From NCBI GenBank assembly GCA_003242085.1, contig QBML01000012.1, positions 1-64,000 on the forward strand: a DNA stretch of 64,000 nt, written 5' to 3'. The translations under genes were made by a program, and so were the position numbers. Shown here one piece after another: positions 1 through 8,371 of this stretch. The notes below the pieces were generated by a model, which was given only the letters and a program-made list of their open reading frames with translations, was not told the origin of the DNA and searched no databases. Origin of the DNA: Pseudanabaena frigida (GTDB lineage: Bacteria > Cyanobacteriota > Cyanobacteriia > Pseudanabaenales > Pseudanabaenaceae). Numbering within the stretch: position 1 is the stretch's first letter; each line of letters begins with the position of its first letter.

Positions 1-27
1 TAAGTACAAATCGATTCCTTCATTTTC

Positions 28-2037
28 TTGATTCATCTTTCTTTTGTGCAATGCCAGGAAATTCGTGTACAACTTCAACCATTAATTGAAAAACGATGCG
101 GCACAATGCGTGTGTTGGATATGGAACAGCCTATTGGCTTAAGTGCGATTTACATTAATGTGAACACTTTAGAAAAAATCACAGGACGTAGGAGACTGGA
201 AATTGCCGATCTACTGACCGAGAGTAATCCAGATGAATTTGATCGCATAGGTTTAGCTGCCATTAGAGAAGAACAAGTCGATGGCTTAGTAGCTGTGCAA
301 AAGTACCAACAGATTATGATTCTGGGCAAACCTGGTTCGGGAAAGACGACCTTTCTAAAACGTTTAGCAACACTATGTAGTGCAGGTAAATTTCAACCTA
401 GCCAAGTACCGTTTTTCATTACACTCAAGGACTGGGCAGAGTCAGAAGGGCGATTGGATCTGTTGGAGTATATTACTCAGACTGTTTCATCTTCATCAAC
501 AAGCGATGTTCACGAAATTTTAAGACATGGACGTGCCTTGATTTTACTGGATGGTTTGGATGAAGTGCGTGAAGCTGACACTAAACGAGTCATCCAGCAA
601 ATTCAAGATTTTACCACTAGATATCATGCAAACTCATTTGTTATCACCTGTCGCATTGCTGCTAAAGACTACACTTTTGAACAGTTTACTGAAGTTGAAG
701 TAGCGGATTTTAACAAAGAGCAAATTCAAGAATTTTCTACCAAATGGTTCACCTTTAAAAATGATCCTATCAAGGCAGAAACATTTCTGCAAAAGCTTCA
801 GAAGAATCCACCAATTCAAGAGTTAGCAGCGACCCCGTTATTGCTAACCTTGCTGTGTTTAATATTTGGTGAAGCAGCAGACTTCCCAGCAAATCGCGCG
901 GAACTCTATGAAGAGGGATTGGATGTATTGTTGAAGAAGTGGGATGCTAAACGTAACATTGAGCGTGACCAGATTTACAGAGCTTTATCGCCTAAGCGGA
1001 AACAGGATTTATTGAGCTATCTGGCGTACAGTTTTTTTGAGCAAAGCGAGTACTTTTTTAAGCAGCAACGAGTGACAATGATTATCGTTGAATTTATTCG
1101 CAACTTGTCCTTAGCAAGCTCAGATGAGACGGTGCTTAACTTAGATGGAGTTGCTATATTACGATCTATTGAAGCACAGCATGGGCTATTAGTTGAACGA
1201 GCCAAAGGAATTTACTCGTTCTCACATCTAACATTTCAAGAATATTTTGCCGCTCGGTATATCAAAGAAAATTGGACTGACGATTTGTTAAATTCATTAA
1301 TGAACCATGTATCAGAGAAGCGATGGAGAGAAGTTTTTCTGCTTACAGTGAGTTTGATGATTAATGCTGATAGCTTTTTATTGCTGATGAAGCAAAAAAT
1401 TGACGAGTTAGCTTCAGATAAGAAATTGCAAAAATTTCTAAAGTGGGTTAATCAAAAATCTGATTTGATTGAAGCACCTTACTCTCCTAAAGCTATAGCT
1501 GCCTTTTATCTAGGGCATGAGATGACATTATCTAGCGACTTTGATCTTAATCCCGAACACGATCTCAGTTTAGCTTGGAAGTTAGATCGTGCCCTAGTTA
1601 ACCTGAGCCGTCTTCTCCCGCCTCTGCGACTTGACCGTGAACTTTATACAACTCTCGATACAGCACTTCTTTTTCCACCACAGGGATATTTTGATAATGC
1701 TGTCCATACTGCCTCGAGAATTGTTCCAGAGCTATCAAGAATACTTAACCAGCTTGGCGAAGAGCTACCTAAAAGAGGATCATATGAGACAGGAGCCAGA
1801 TGGAGTGCAGAGGGGGAACATTGGGTCATTAGGTTTCGGCAAGTAATAAACGAATACCGCCAAATTGGATACGATTGGCAATTTAATGACAAACAAAAGC
1901 AGCAGCTACAACAGTATTACAATGCTAATAAACTTCTCGTTGATTGCCTCTACAGTGACTGTTATGTCAATCGAGAAGTGAGAGAGAGCATCGAAGATAC
2001 CCTGTTTCTACCTCTCGAAGAAATCCAACGACGATAG
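28..2037 (+). CDS. NACHT-family STAND NTPase, N-terminally truncated or with non-ATG start
   Basis: Signal-transducing NTPase of the NACHT clade; bacterial members of this group (bNACHT) are known mostly from anti-phage defence. The P-loop GKPGSGKT lies at residues 100-107 and the Walker B LILLDGLDEV at 171-180, followed by a helical region and the typical 'FSHLTFQEYFAARYI' block near residue 400. The C-terminal third is helical with no repeats I recognise. The only starts in frame are TTG at 28 or ATG at 106, and an in-frame TAA sits at 1-3. Relatives usually carry an N-terminal HTH or effector domain before the 'CGTMRVLDM' segment, so here that part is missing, encoded in another frame upstream, or lost. 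Family call is firm; the start and an intact function are not. Confidence 0.85.
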   Translation: MIHLSFVQCQEIRVQLQPLIEKRCGTMRVLDMEQPIGLSAIYINVNTLEKITGRRRLEIADLLTESNPDEFDRIGLAAIREEQVDGLVAVQKYQQIMILGKPGSGKTTFLKRLATLCSAGKFQPSQVPFFITLKDWAESEGRLDLLEYITQTVSSSSTSDVHEILRHGRALILLDGLDEVREADTKRVIQQIQDFTTRYHANSFVITCRIAAKDYTFEQFTEVEVADFNKEQIQEFSTKWFTFKNDPIKAETFLQKLQKNPPIQELAATPLLLTLLCLIFGEAADFPANRAELYEEGLDVLLKKWDAKRNIERDQIYRALSPKRKQDLLSYLAYSFFEQSEYFFKQQRVTMIIVEFIRNLSLASSDETVLNLDGVAILRSIEAQHGLLVERAKGIYSFSHLTFQEYFAARYIKENWTDDLLNSLMNHVSEKRWREVFLLTVSLMINADSFLLLMKQKIDELASDKKLQKFLKWVNQKSDLIEAPYSPKAIAAFYLGHEMTLSSDFDLNPEHDLSLAWKLDRALVNLSRLLPPLRLDRELYTTLDTALLFPPQGYFDNAVHTASRIVPELSRILNQLGEELPKRGSYETGARWSAEGEHWVIRFRQVINEYRQIGYDWQFNDKQKQQLQQYYNANKLLVDCLYSDCYVNREVRESIEDTLFLPLEEIQRR

Positions 2038-2190
2038 CCTTATAAAGTGCAGGTGTAATTGCCGTAGGCTAACAAGTCGATGAAGCGCGGACGGGCGAGA
2101 GATCCTGAGTGTGATGCTGAGGTTATCGCCGCTTATCTTAGCCTTTATATTCGCCGTATTTCAGGACTTTATCATATTCTGTCAAATTCC

Positions 2191-2250
2191 ATTTAAGCGT
2201 ACGATGGAACTTTGTATTTATCGATCGTGAGGCAGGAGTATACGATCGCT
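2191..2250 (+). pseudogene. Fragment duplicated from the pyrE part of pyrFE
   Basis: The stretch GTATTTATCGATCGTGAGGC at about 2214-2233 matches the pyrE region of the downstream gene (about 3857-3876) with one substitution, and the match runs on through GAGTAtaCGATCGC; a matching GTACG block lies about 10 bases upstream of it in both copies. The copy has an in-frame TGA and is noncoding. The similarity stops at the CGATCGC site, where cobD-like sequence begins. Confidence 0.7.
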
Positions 2251-2449
2251 GACTAAGTTCTACAGCTTACCAGCATTGAGACTCGGCTATGCGATCCAAC
2301 TTCGGAAGGAACTACTACAAACCAATAAGATCCTCATTCGTGATTGCCTTAGTTTTCCAGAATTAGGCGATCGCTATTTTCGAGTGGCTGTCAGCTTAGA
2401 AAGCAAAACTTTCATTACTATACATGCAGGGTTGCAAGGACAAAATTAG
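2246..2449 (+). pseudogene. cobD-like aminotransferase remnant (threonine-phosphate decarboxylase)
   Basis: The frame reads S-LTKFYSLPALRLGYAIQ, the signature around the PLP lysine of CobD/HisC-type aminotransferases, followed directly by LLQTNKILIRDCLSFPEL and GDRYFRVAV, which belong to the C-terminal domain of CobD. The roughly 60-100 residues that normally separate these blocks are absent, and nothing upstream encodes the N-terminal half. It ends at TAG 2447-2449. I infer a deletion derivative of a cobalamin-pathway gene. It could instead be a diverged short peptide gene, but no start codon supports that. Confidence 0.75.
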
Positions 2450-2509
2450 TTTTCATGAAGATGCAAGCGCTATATTTGTTGCAGATTCTCCAAATTAGGC
2501 TTCCAAATT

Positions 2510-4006
2510 ATGAGCTTTACATCAAAACTCAGGACAGCGATCGCCACCAATCAGAGCATTTTGTGTTTGGGACTAGACCCAAATCCTGAAGTGATGCCTG
2601 CCAAATATAAAGCGAAATATGACTCTGAAATTAACTCTGCGATATATCACGATCGCGCTGTTGCCTCTCTGTGGGAATGGATGAACTTTATCATTCAGTC
2701 AACCGCCGATTTGGTTTGTGCATATAAACCGACTTTGGGCTTTTATACCGCGATGGGCGCAGCAGGACTAGAGCTATTGGCAAAGACTTTAGCGGCAATT
2801 CCGCCTGAAATTCCGATTATTCTCGATGCTAAACATGCCGATCTCAATAGCAGCACAGTCATGGCAAAGACTGCCTTTGAGCAATGGGGCGTAGATGCGA
2901 TTACTTTAAGTCCCTACATGGGACAAGATTTGGCGGCACGTTTTTTGATGTATCCCGACAAAGCTGTTTTTGTGAGTTGCTACTCATCGAATACAACGGC
3001 GCAGGATTTTCAGGAATATCCTAGCCTTGATCGACCTTTATATTTAAGCGTGGTGCAAAATTGCCAAGCATGGGCAGGTTTAGAGCAATTAGCACTAGAA
3101 GTTGGTGCAGCCGTTCCCGAAGCCTTGGCGAAAGTGCGATCGCTGGCTCCTGAGAGGTTAATTTTGGCGCGAAGTATTTGGGCAAATAGTCAAGCCAAGG
3201 GACAAAGAATCGAAAATCTAGCCGCAATTCTCCAAGCTGGATTAGATAGCAATGGTGGCGGCTTAATTTTGCCTGTAAATCAAGATGCCTTGGCGATCGG
3301 CGAACCCGCACAATTAGTGCGATCGCTACGGGATGAAGTCAATCAAGCGATCGCCTTAACTGCCAATCAACGCCCCACTTGCGATCTCTGGATGCCCAAT
3401 GTATGTCTGCTAGATCGACAAGGACATCCCCATGCCAATTTAATTTTGCAATTGTTTGATATTGGCTGCATTACCTTTGAGGAAACCGTACAAGCCTCTG
3501 GACAAGTTTTTCCCTATTACATCGATTTACGGCGGATTATCTCCAATCCTCAGGTATTTGATGCCGTGATTGGCACATATGCCGAGATCTTGCAACAACT
3601 TGAATTCGATCGGATTGCTGGTATTCCCTATGGCTCCTTACCAACCGCTTCAGGCTTAGCGCTAAGGCTAAATTTCCCGCTTATTTTCCCGCGCAAAGAA
3701 GTTAAGGCATACGGTGCAAGACGTTTGATCGAGGGTAATTATGAATCTGGCGAGACTATTGTTGTTGTGGACGATATTTTGATTTCGGGGAAGAGTGCGA
3801 TTGAGGGAGCGCAAAAAATTGAGAGCTGCGGTTTAAAAGTACGTGATATCGTCGTATTTATCGATCATGAGGCAGGAGTATGCGATCGCCTCCAAAAAAG
3901 TGGATATTCACCCCATGCGGTGTTAAAAATCTCGGAAATAAATGAGACACTGTACCAATCAGGACGTATAAGTGAAAAACAATTTCTCACTTTGTCGCAT
4001 TCTTAG
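2510..4006 (+). CDS. pyrFE: Bifunctional orotidine-5'-phosphate decarboxylase / orotate phosphoribosyltransferase
   Basis: Catalyses the last two steps of UMP synthesis in one chain. Residues about 1-275 form a type 2 OMP decarboxylase: LGLDPNPEVMP near 20-30 and the catalytic DAKHAD at 106-111. Residues about 290-495 form the orotate phosphoribosyltransferase, with the PRPP-binding loop ETIVVVDDILISGK at 415-428. The PyrF-PyrE order (reverse of eukaryotic UMP synthase) is known in cyanobacteria. Full length at 498 residues, with an ATG start. A degraded copy of part of its 3' region lies upstream at about 2191-2250. No operon partner: the next gene begins 42 bases on and encodes an unrelated exported protein. 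Confidence 0.95.
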   Translation: MSFTSKLRTAIATNQSILCLGLDPNPEVMPAKYKAKYDSEINSAIYHDRAVASLWEWMNFIIQSTADLVCAYKPTLGFYTAMGAAGLELLAKTLAAIPPEIPIILDAKHADLNSSTVMAKTAFEQWGVDAITLSPYMGQDLAARFLMYPDKAVFVSCYSSNTTAQDFQEYPSLDRPLYLSVVQNCQAWAGLEQLALEVGAAVPEALAKVRSLAPERLILARSIWANSQAKGQRIENLAAILQAGLDSNGGGLILPVNQDALAIGEPAQLVRSLRDEVNQAIALTANQRPTCDLWMPNVCLLDRQGHPHANLILQLFDIGCITFEETVQASGQVFPYYIDLRRIISNPQVFDAVIGTYAEILQQLEFDRIAGIPYGSLPTASGLALRLNFPLIFPRKEVKAYGARRLIEGNYESGETIVVVDDILISGKSAIEGAQKIESCGLKVRDIVVFIDHEAGVCDRLQKSGYSPHAVLKISEINETLYQSGRISEKQFLTLSHS

Positions 4007-4048
4007 TCATTTGTTAGTATCGTTACAGGTTATTGATTAGAGTTACGC

Positions 4049-4924
4049 ATGTTCAAACGAATTACTCTGTTACTTGTTTCTGCGGTAGTTGCTACGATTG
4101 CGCCGATCGCCAATCCCACGCTTGCTGCCCAATCATCGAAACCTGCCCCTGCTGAGCTTTCAAATATCGTCTTTGCTCTGGACAAAGCCGCCAGTCAGCA
4201 AGATATCGAAGCTGTAATGAAATACTATGCCCCAACTTTTAATCACTCAGACGGGCTAGATCGCGATCGATACAAACAGGTATTGCGCGAACTCTGGCAG
4301 CGTTATAAAAATATTAGCTATCGCACCGAAATCTCAAAATGGGAAAAAAAAGGTGACCTGATTACTGCGGAAACAGTAACAATGGTTCAGGGCATGAAGG
4401 GGGCGGAAAACGACAACTTCAAATTAGATGCAAGGTTGATTTCCACACAGACCTATAAAACTATTAACGGTCAGTTACAGGTTGTGTCACAGCAAATTCT
4501 GGCGGAACAATCTTCGCTTAGTACTGGTGATGCGCCGCCACCAGTAAAGCTGAAAGTGCCCGAACTAATTGGTGTAGGTCGTCAGTACGTCCTTGATGCA
4601 ATCGTTACTGAGCCACTTGGCACAAGTCTCGTATTAGGTGCGGCGATCGAAGAACCTGTCGAAGCTAAGAATTTTCTGAACGAAAATACAATTAATTTGC
4701 GCCCTCTCAAGGCTGGTGGACTGTTTAAGATTGGTCAAGCACCTTTCGCATCAGGCGATCGCTGGATCTCAGTAGTTTTAGTACGTGAGTCTGGCATCAC
4801 GATCACCAGCCAACGTTTGCGCGTCAGCAAAGATTTTACAGGCAATCAGTATACGCCTCTGCCTGAGCCAGATACGACTCCGAGCCGCGTACGTCCTCGT
4901 CCCAATAACGAGCAAACTCTCTAA
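4049..4924 (+). CDS. Exported protein with NTF2-like N-terminal domain, function unknown
   Basis: The first 27 residues form a signal peptide (MFKRITLLL... ending PTLAAQ). Residues about 35-150 look like an NTF2/SnoaL-type fold: 'AASQQDIEAVMKYYAPTFNH' followed by 'YKQVLRELWQRYKNISYRTE'. A second, beta-rich part (about 170-265) is followed by a proline/arginine-rich tail. No catalytic residues are recognised. Likely periplasmic or outer-membrane facing. It lies 42 bases after pyrFE and ends just before a strong terminator hairpin. Fold assignment is a guess from sequence style. Confidence 0.7.
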   Translation: MFKRITLLLVSAVVATIAPIANPTLAAQSSKPAPAELSNIVFALDKAASQQDIEAVMKYYAPTFNHSDGLDRDRYKQVLRELWQRYKNISYRTEISKWEKKGDLITAETVTMVQGMKGAENDNFKLDARLISTQTYKTINGQLQVVSQQILAEQSSLSTGDAPPPVKLKVPELIGVGRQYVLDAIVTEPLGTSLVLGAAIEEPVEAKNFLNENTINLRPLKAGGLFKIGQAPFASGDRWISVVLVRESGITITSQRLRVSKDFTGNQYTPLPEPDTTPSRVRPRPNNEQTL

Positions 4925-4930
4925 TCCAAA

Positions 4931-4961
4931 CTAAAAAGGGACGCGAAGCGTCCCTTTTTAG
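4931..4961. terminator. Bidirectional terminator hairpin with GCGAAGC apex
   Basis: Inverted repeat CTAAAAAGGGACGC / GCGTCCCTTTTTAG around GAA, flanked by A and T runs. It lies between two convergent genes and can serve both. Confidence 0.85.
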
Positions 4962-4964
4962 TAA

Positions 4965-5537
4965 TTATTTAGGCAAAGCTTTAAAAATTGTTTTCCATGC
5001 TTCGACAGTCCCCGCACCAATCGGTAAATCGGTAGTCGAATCATCTCTCCAAACTGCGCGAATAGTCATATTTCCAGCAGGGGCATTAGCAAGAATTGCC
5101 GCGAGTTCGGGTTCGACTTCCCCATTTGTATAAGTATAAATTTCTCCATTCACCGCAAAGAGTAGAGCTTTTGGCGATTGCGATCGCGATCGCCTTTCGC
5201 GAATTGGCTCGCGGTCGAAATAACGCTCATCTATATAGCGATCGTTGTGCCAAACCCGACGAGTTTTGCGAATATTACGATAACCAACAACTTCCGACCA
5301 ATACTGGGTATAAGTTGCCTTGATTCCTTGCATTGACCAACTAGTGACGAAAGCAAAATCATCGGTGAAGTGCTTATCGTAAACAAGTTTGCCATCAAAA
5401 GGATTTTCAATAACACTCGACCAAGGCACATTGGCATCTTGGTTAACCGATGCTGGTGATACTGCAAAAGCGCATGGTGGCATTATTGCTAATAACACTC
5501 CCATGCCAATCCCCAACCCTAGATATTTTTGACGCAT
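4965..5537 (-). CDS. Conserved exported protein of unknown function
   Basis: 190 residues with an N-terminal signal sequence (MRQKYLGLGIGMGVLLAIMP to about residue 25, AFAVSPAS). The mature part has an Arg-rich segment (RYFDREPIRERRSRSQS, about 108-124) and an SPKALLFAVNGEIYTYTNG beta-like segment. I do not recognise a family. The gene is followed by a terminator shared with the convergent exported protein and lies 30 bases downstream of the trypsin-like protease on the same strand, so the two may be co-transcribed. Confidence 0.65.
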   Translation of the reverse strand: MRQKYLGLGIGMGVLLAIMPPCAFAVSPASVNQDANVPWSSVIENPFDGKLVYDKHFTDDFAFVTSWSMQGIKATYTQYWSEVVGYRNIRKTRRVWHNDRYIDERYFDREPIRERRSRSQSPKALLFAVNGEIYTYTNGEVEPELAAILANAPAGNMTIRAVWRDDSTTDLPIGAGTVEAWKTIFKALPK

Positions 5538-5567
5538 GACAAATCTTCCCTCTCTAAATCTGGAATT

Positions 5568-7004
5568 CTATTTCACTCGTTTGATCGTAAGTTTGTATGA
5601 GCCTTTGCCTGAGCGATCGTAAGCATTCACAATTGTCCGATATGTTCCCGTAAAAGGAAGCTCAAGCGTCATCGTTGCTTGACTGCGGCTGGGAAGACCA
5701 TTATTTTCGCTCAATACCTTACTATTTGGTGCAAATAACACCAAATAGGGGTGAAAATCAGAACTAACTAATTCAATTTGAACAACTTGCCCTGCTTGAC
5801 CGTTAAAGCTAAACGTGTCAAATAGGCTGCCATCTCTGGCAAAGACACGACTTTGTGTTCCTAAGACTCCATTTTTCTGTAAAAGGATGCCGCGATCGCT
5901 TGTTGATTCGGCAGTAAAGTTATTGCTTATACTTCCTGAGAGTGTAAAAGAGCCTGCTTCGCCAACTTCGTAGGAATTGGCGTAGAGGGTGTATTTTCCC
6001 GTGGTTGGCAAAGTAATCACAATTTTTGCGTTTTTGCCACCAGCGCCATCGTCATCTTCAGCAACTTTGCGCCCATTCGGATCAAATAGCACTAGATAGG
6101 GATCGATGCCAGTACCTCGCATTTCAATTACTACTGATTGTCCCGCTTGACCCTGAAATTGGTAGGCTTTGTAATAACTGCCATCGGGTAACGTATTGTC
6201 AGAACGACTGAGTGTCGCGGTAATTGCCTTACCATCGAGAGTAAGAACGCTGGCACGCGGGATATTTGGGGTAGGGGTATTAGTGATTGTCCCTTGATTT
6301 ACGGCGGCAATAAATTTCTTGACCGTATCCACTTCGATCGCTAAGCCAATGCCACTATTGGTCGAGTTTGTCGTAAAAATTGCCGTATTCACACCCACCA
6401 ATTCCCCACGACTATTCAGCAATGGGCCTCCTGAATTTCCGGGATTAAGGGCAGCATCGGTTTGTAAGAGTTTGCGCTCAAGGTCAATCCGACTGATGAT
6501 ACCTGTGGTAAGTGTGCCTGCAAAGCGACCAAAAGGATTACCGATCGCAAAAGCCCGCTGTCCAACTTGAATTCCACCAGAATTAGCAATCTGAATTGTC
6601 GGTAGGTTTTCGGTCACGCCCTCTAATCTAATCATCGCTAGATCGGGATTGCGACTGCTAGCAATAACCACACCACGAAATTGTCGTTTATCACTGAGGA
6701 TGACATTTACTGTAGTTGCACCACGTACTACATGCCAGTTAGTCAATACCAATCCCTTTGCCTCGACAATCGATCCGCTGCCACTACCTTGCTGTGATTG
6801 AATCGATACTACCGCAGGGCTAGCTAGCTTATAAACGCGAATATTAGTGTCTTCGTCTGATTGAGCTTGGACTGGGTCATTTGAGACAAAAGGAAGAGTG
6901 GCGATCGCACTCATGCCGCCACATAAAACGAGGCTAGATGCCACAAAATTTACAAACCCTTTTTGTATTCCTTCTTTCACAAAACCATCCTCAAGCGCAG
7001 TCAT
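5568..7004 (-). CDS. Exported trypsin-like serine protease (HtrA-type) with two PPC domains
   Basis: S1C-type protease: His91 in LTNWHVV, Asp121 in NPDLAMIRLE and Ser191 in GNSGGPLL form the triad. An N-terminal hydrophobic segment (about 20-45, ending VQAQS) suggests export. No PDZ domain follows; instead there are two copies of the bacterial pre-peptidase C-terminal (PPC) beta-sandwich, about 255-358 and 370-476, each with a 'DPYLVLF/HPYLVLF' core and a 'GKYTLYANSYE/GTYRTIVNAYD' end. Such domains typically help secretion or substrate binding. ATG at 7004 is used; a shorter start is possible. Its 5' side faces a long perfect hairpin. Confidence 0.9.
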   Translation of the reverse strand: MTALEDGFVKEGIQKGFVNFVASSLVLCGGMSAIATLPFVSNDPVQAQSDEDTNIRVYKLASPAVVSIQSQQGSGSGSIVEAKGLVLTNWHVVRGATTVNVILSDKRQFRGVVIASSRNPDLAMIRLEGVTENLPTIQIANSGGIQVGQRAFAIGNPFGRFAGTLTTGIISRIDLERKLLQTDAALNPGNSGGPLLNSRGELVGVNTAIFTTNSTNSGIGLAIEVDTVKKFIAAVNQGTITNTPTPNIPRASVLTLDGKAITATLSRSDNTLPDGSYYKAYQFQGQAGQSVVIEMRGTGIDPYLVLFDPNGRKVAEDDDGAGGKNAKIVITLPTTGKYTLYANSYEVGEAGSFTLSGSISNNFTAESTSDRGILLQKNGVLGTQSRVFARDGSLFDTFSFNGQAGQVVQIELVSSDFHPYLVLFAPNSKVLSENNGLPSRSQATMTLELPFTGTYRTIVNAYDRSGKGSYKLTIKRVK

Positions 7005-7144
7005 TTTTGTTTGCAGCTAATACCAATTTAGACAAGAAGTTTAAGCCTCTTGTTTCCACATTTTAGGAAATTTGGTTAAAGCCACTATTACTATTATTGC
7101 TATTTTCAATTGCGATCGCATCGCCTATATCTACTAAAAATTAT

Positions 7145-7203
7145 TTTAAAACCCGACAGAGAGTTTCGGTGCGAAGCACCGAAACTCTCTGTCGGGTTTT
7201 AAA
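7145..7203. terminator. Perfect 28-bp-arm hairpin, GAA loop
   Basis: Arms of 28 bases match exactly around GAA (apex GGTGC-GAA-GCACC), ending in an A/T run on each side. It lies 12 bases beyond the stop of the PstS-like gene (minus strand), so it is a likely terminator for it. Confidence 0.8.
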
Positions 7204-7214
7204 TCCTGCGACAG

Positions 7215-8204
7215 CTATAACATAGGAATAAATCCTAATTTCTGCACGACTTGTTGTCCTTGCGGCGAGAGAGCAAGCTCGATGAATTGCTTGGCGGCAG
7301 GACTAGTTGTTTTCTTTACTCCCAAAAACAAACTGCGGCTGATCGGATACTTACCAGCTTTGACTGCTGCAATATCAGTAGGGCTTACACCATCAATCGA
7401 GATAATTCTCACAATTTCTTGCTTTTCTAGCTGTGAGACTGTGGCATAACCGATGCCGTTCTCGCCTAAGTCGCGTAAGATAGCTGTCGTTTCATCTTGT
7501 TTCCATGTGATGAAGTTAGCACTATCAGGTGGAAAGCTTTGACCTAGTAGGACAATATCTTGAAAAGCTTCTCTAGTGCCGCTTGAGGTAGCGCGGTTGA
7601 TTACCTTAATTGGTAAGTTTGGACCTCCGACTTGCGACCAATTAGTAATTTTGCCTTGATAAATATCGCGGACTTGCTCCTTAGTTAAATTCCCTTTAAA
7701 TGGATTGTTTATACCAACTACAATGCCGATCGCATCTTTGGCGATTGGCACTAACTGGATGCCTGATTTAGCTTCCTCAGCTTTTAGAGGACGCGAACTT
7801 GCAGCGATCGATATAGATCCACCAATGAGATACTGTAAACCTTGACTAGAACCATTTGGCTTCCCATCAGGCAAGCCAAATGTAGTTGGGATGTTAGGGT
7901 TAGCTTGACTATAAGCATTCCGCAATTCCTTAACTAATGTCACCATTGTCGTGCTGCCGTCAATTTCCAAAACGCTGGGATTTGGCAGAGATGTATCGAA
8001 ATTCAAGTTAGTTGCTGTTGGGGCGTTTGTCGGAGTCCCAGACGGTGACTGTGTTGTTGGTGATGATGGATCGGGTGACGCAGTTGCAGTAGTGGATTGT
8101 CCTATTTTTGACTGTTGCGAAAAGAAAAAGTAGCCACCGCCTGCAATACCCGCCGTGACTAGCAATGACAGCAGTAACACTGTAGTTTCTTTGCCTTGTG
8201 ACAT
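7215..8204 (-). CDS. Orphan PstS-like phosphate-binding protein
   Basis: Periplasmic substrate-binding protein of the PstS/PBP-like family, 329 residues. One N-terminal hydrophobic segment (about 8-28) is followed by a low-complexity T/S/P-rich linker (about 33-70). The binding-domain signatures are LEIDGSTTMVTLV (about 78-90), IGIVVGINNPF, and VINRATSSGTREAFQDIV, which matches the second phosphate-binding loop. No transporter genes are adjacent; the complete Pst system is at 41.9-46.8 kb. It may feed that transporter or act as a sensor or storage protein. The ligand is inferred from family only. Confidence 0.85.
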   Translation of the reverse strand: MSQGKETTVLLLSLLVTAGIAGGGYFFFSQQSKIGQSTTATASPDPSSPTTQSPSGTPTNAPTATNLNFDTSLPNPSVLEIDGSTTMVTLVKELRNAYSQANPNIPTTFGLPDGKPNGSSQGLQYLIGGSISIAASSRPLKAEEAKSGIQLVPIAKDAIGIVVGINNPFKGNLTKEQVRDIYQGKITNWSQVGGPNLPIKVINRATSSGTREAFQDIVLLGQSFPPDSANFITWKQDETTAILRDLGENGIGYATVSQLEKQEIVRIISIDGVSPTDIAAVKAGKYPISRSLFLGVKKTTSPAAKQFIELALSPQGQQVVQKLGFIPML

Positions 8205-8254
8205 AGTCCAATGATCCTAAATATCTGGCTTAACTTTAACGTAAATTCAGCTTA

Positions 8255-8307
8255 AAAGCCCAAATAGTGAAGGCAGCGCGAAGCGCTGCCTTCACTATTT
8301 GGGCTTT
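8255..8307. repeat. Perfect 25-bp-arm hairpin, GAA loop
   Basis: Arms AAAGCCCAAATAGTGAAGGC(AGCGC) and complement around GAA, with no mismatch. It lies between the divergent PstS-like and ccs1 genes, so it is not at a gene 3' end; it belongs to the hairpin family of this genome. Confidence 0.85.
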
Positions 8308-8371
8308 AACAAAAGTAACAACAGCCATATAAGCTAAGATCGAGTCTAGAAGTAGTAATCATAGACGTGAC

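Larger units (their letters stand above)
2038..2509. other. Intergenic gene-debris region
   Basis: No intact gene. It holds an unrecognised 38-codon open frame (2080-2196, plus strand), then a degraded copy of part of the pyrE tail (about 2191-2250), then the remains of a cobD-like gene (2246-2449). The last 60 bases before pyrFE would carry its promoter, but I see no convincing -35/-10 pair. Confidence 0.6.

Noticed and set aside
2080-2196. 38-codon frame in gene debris
   Set aside because: No ribosome-binding site or family; the region is a mosaic of fragments.
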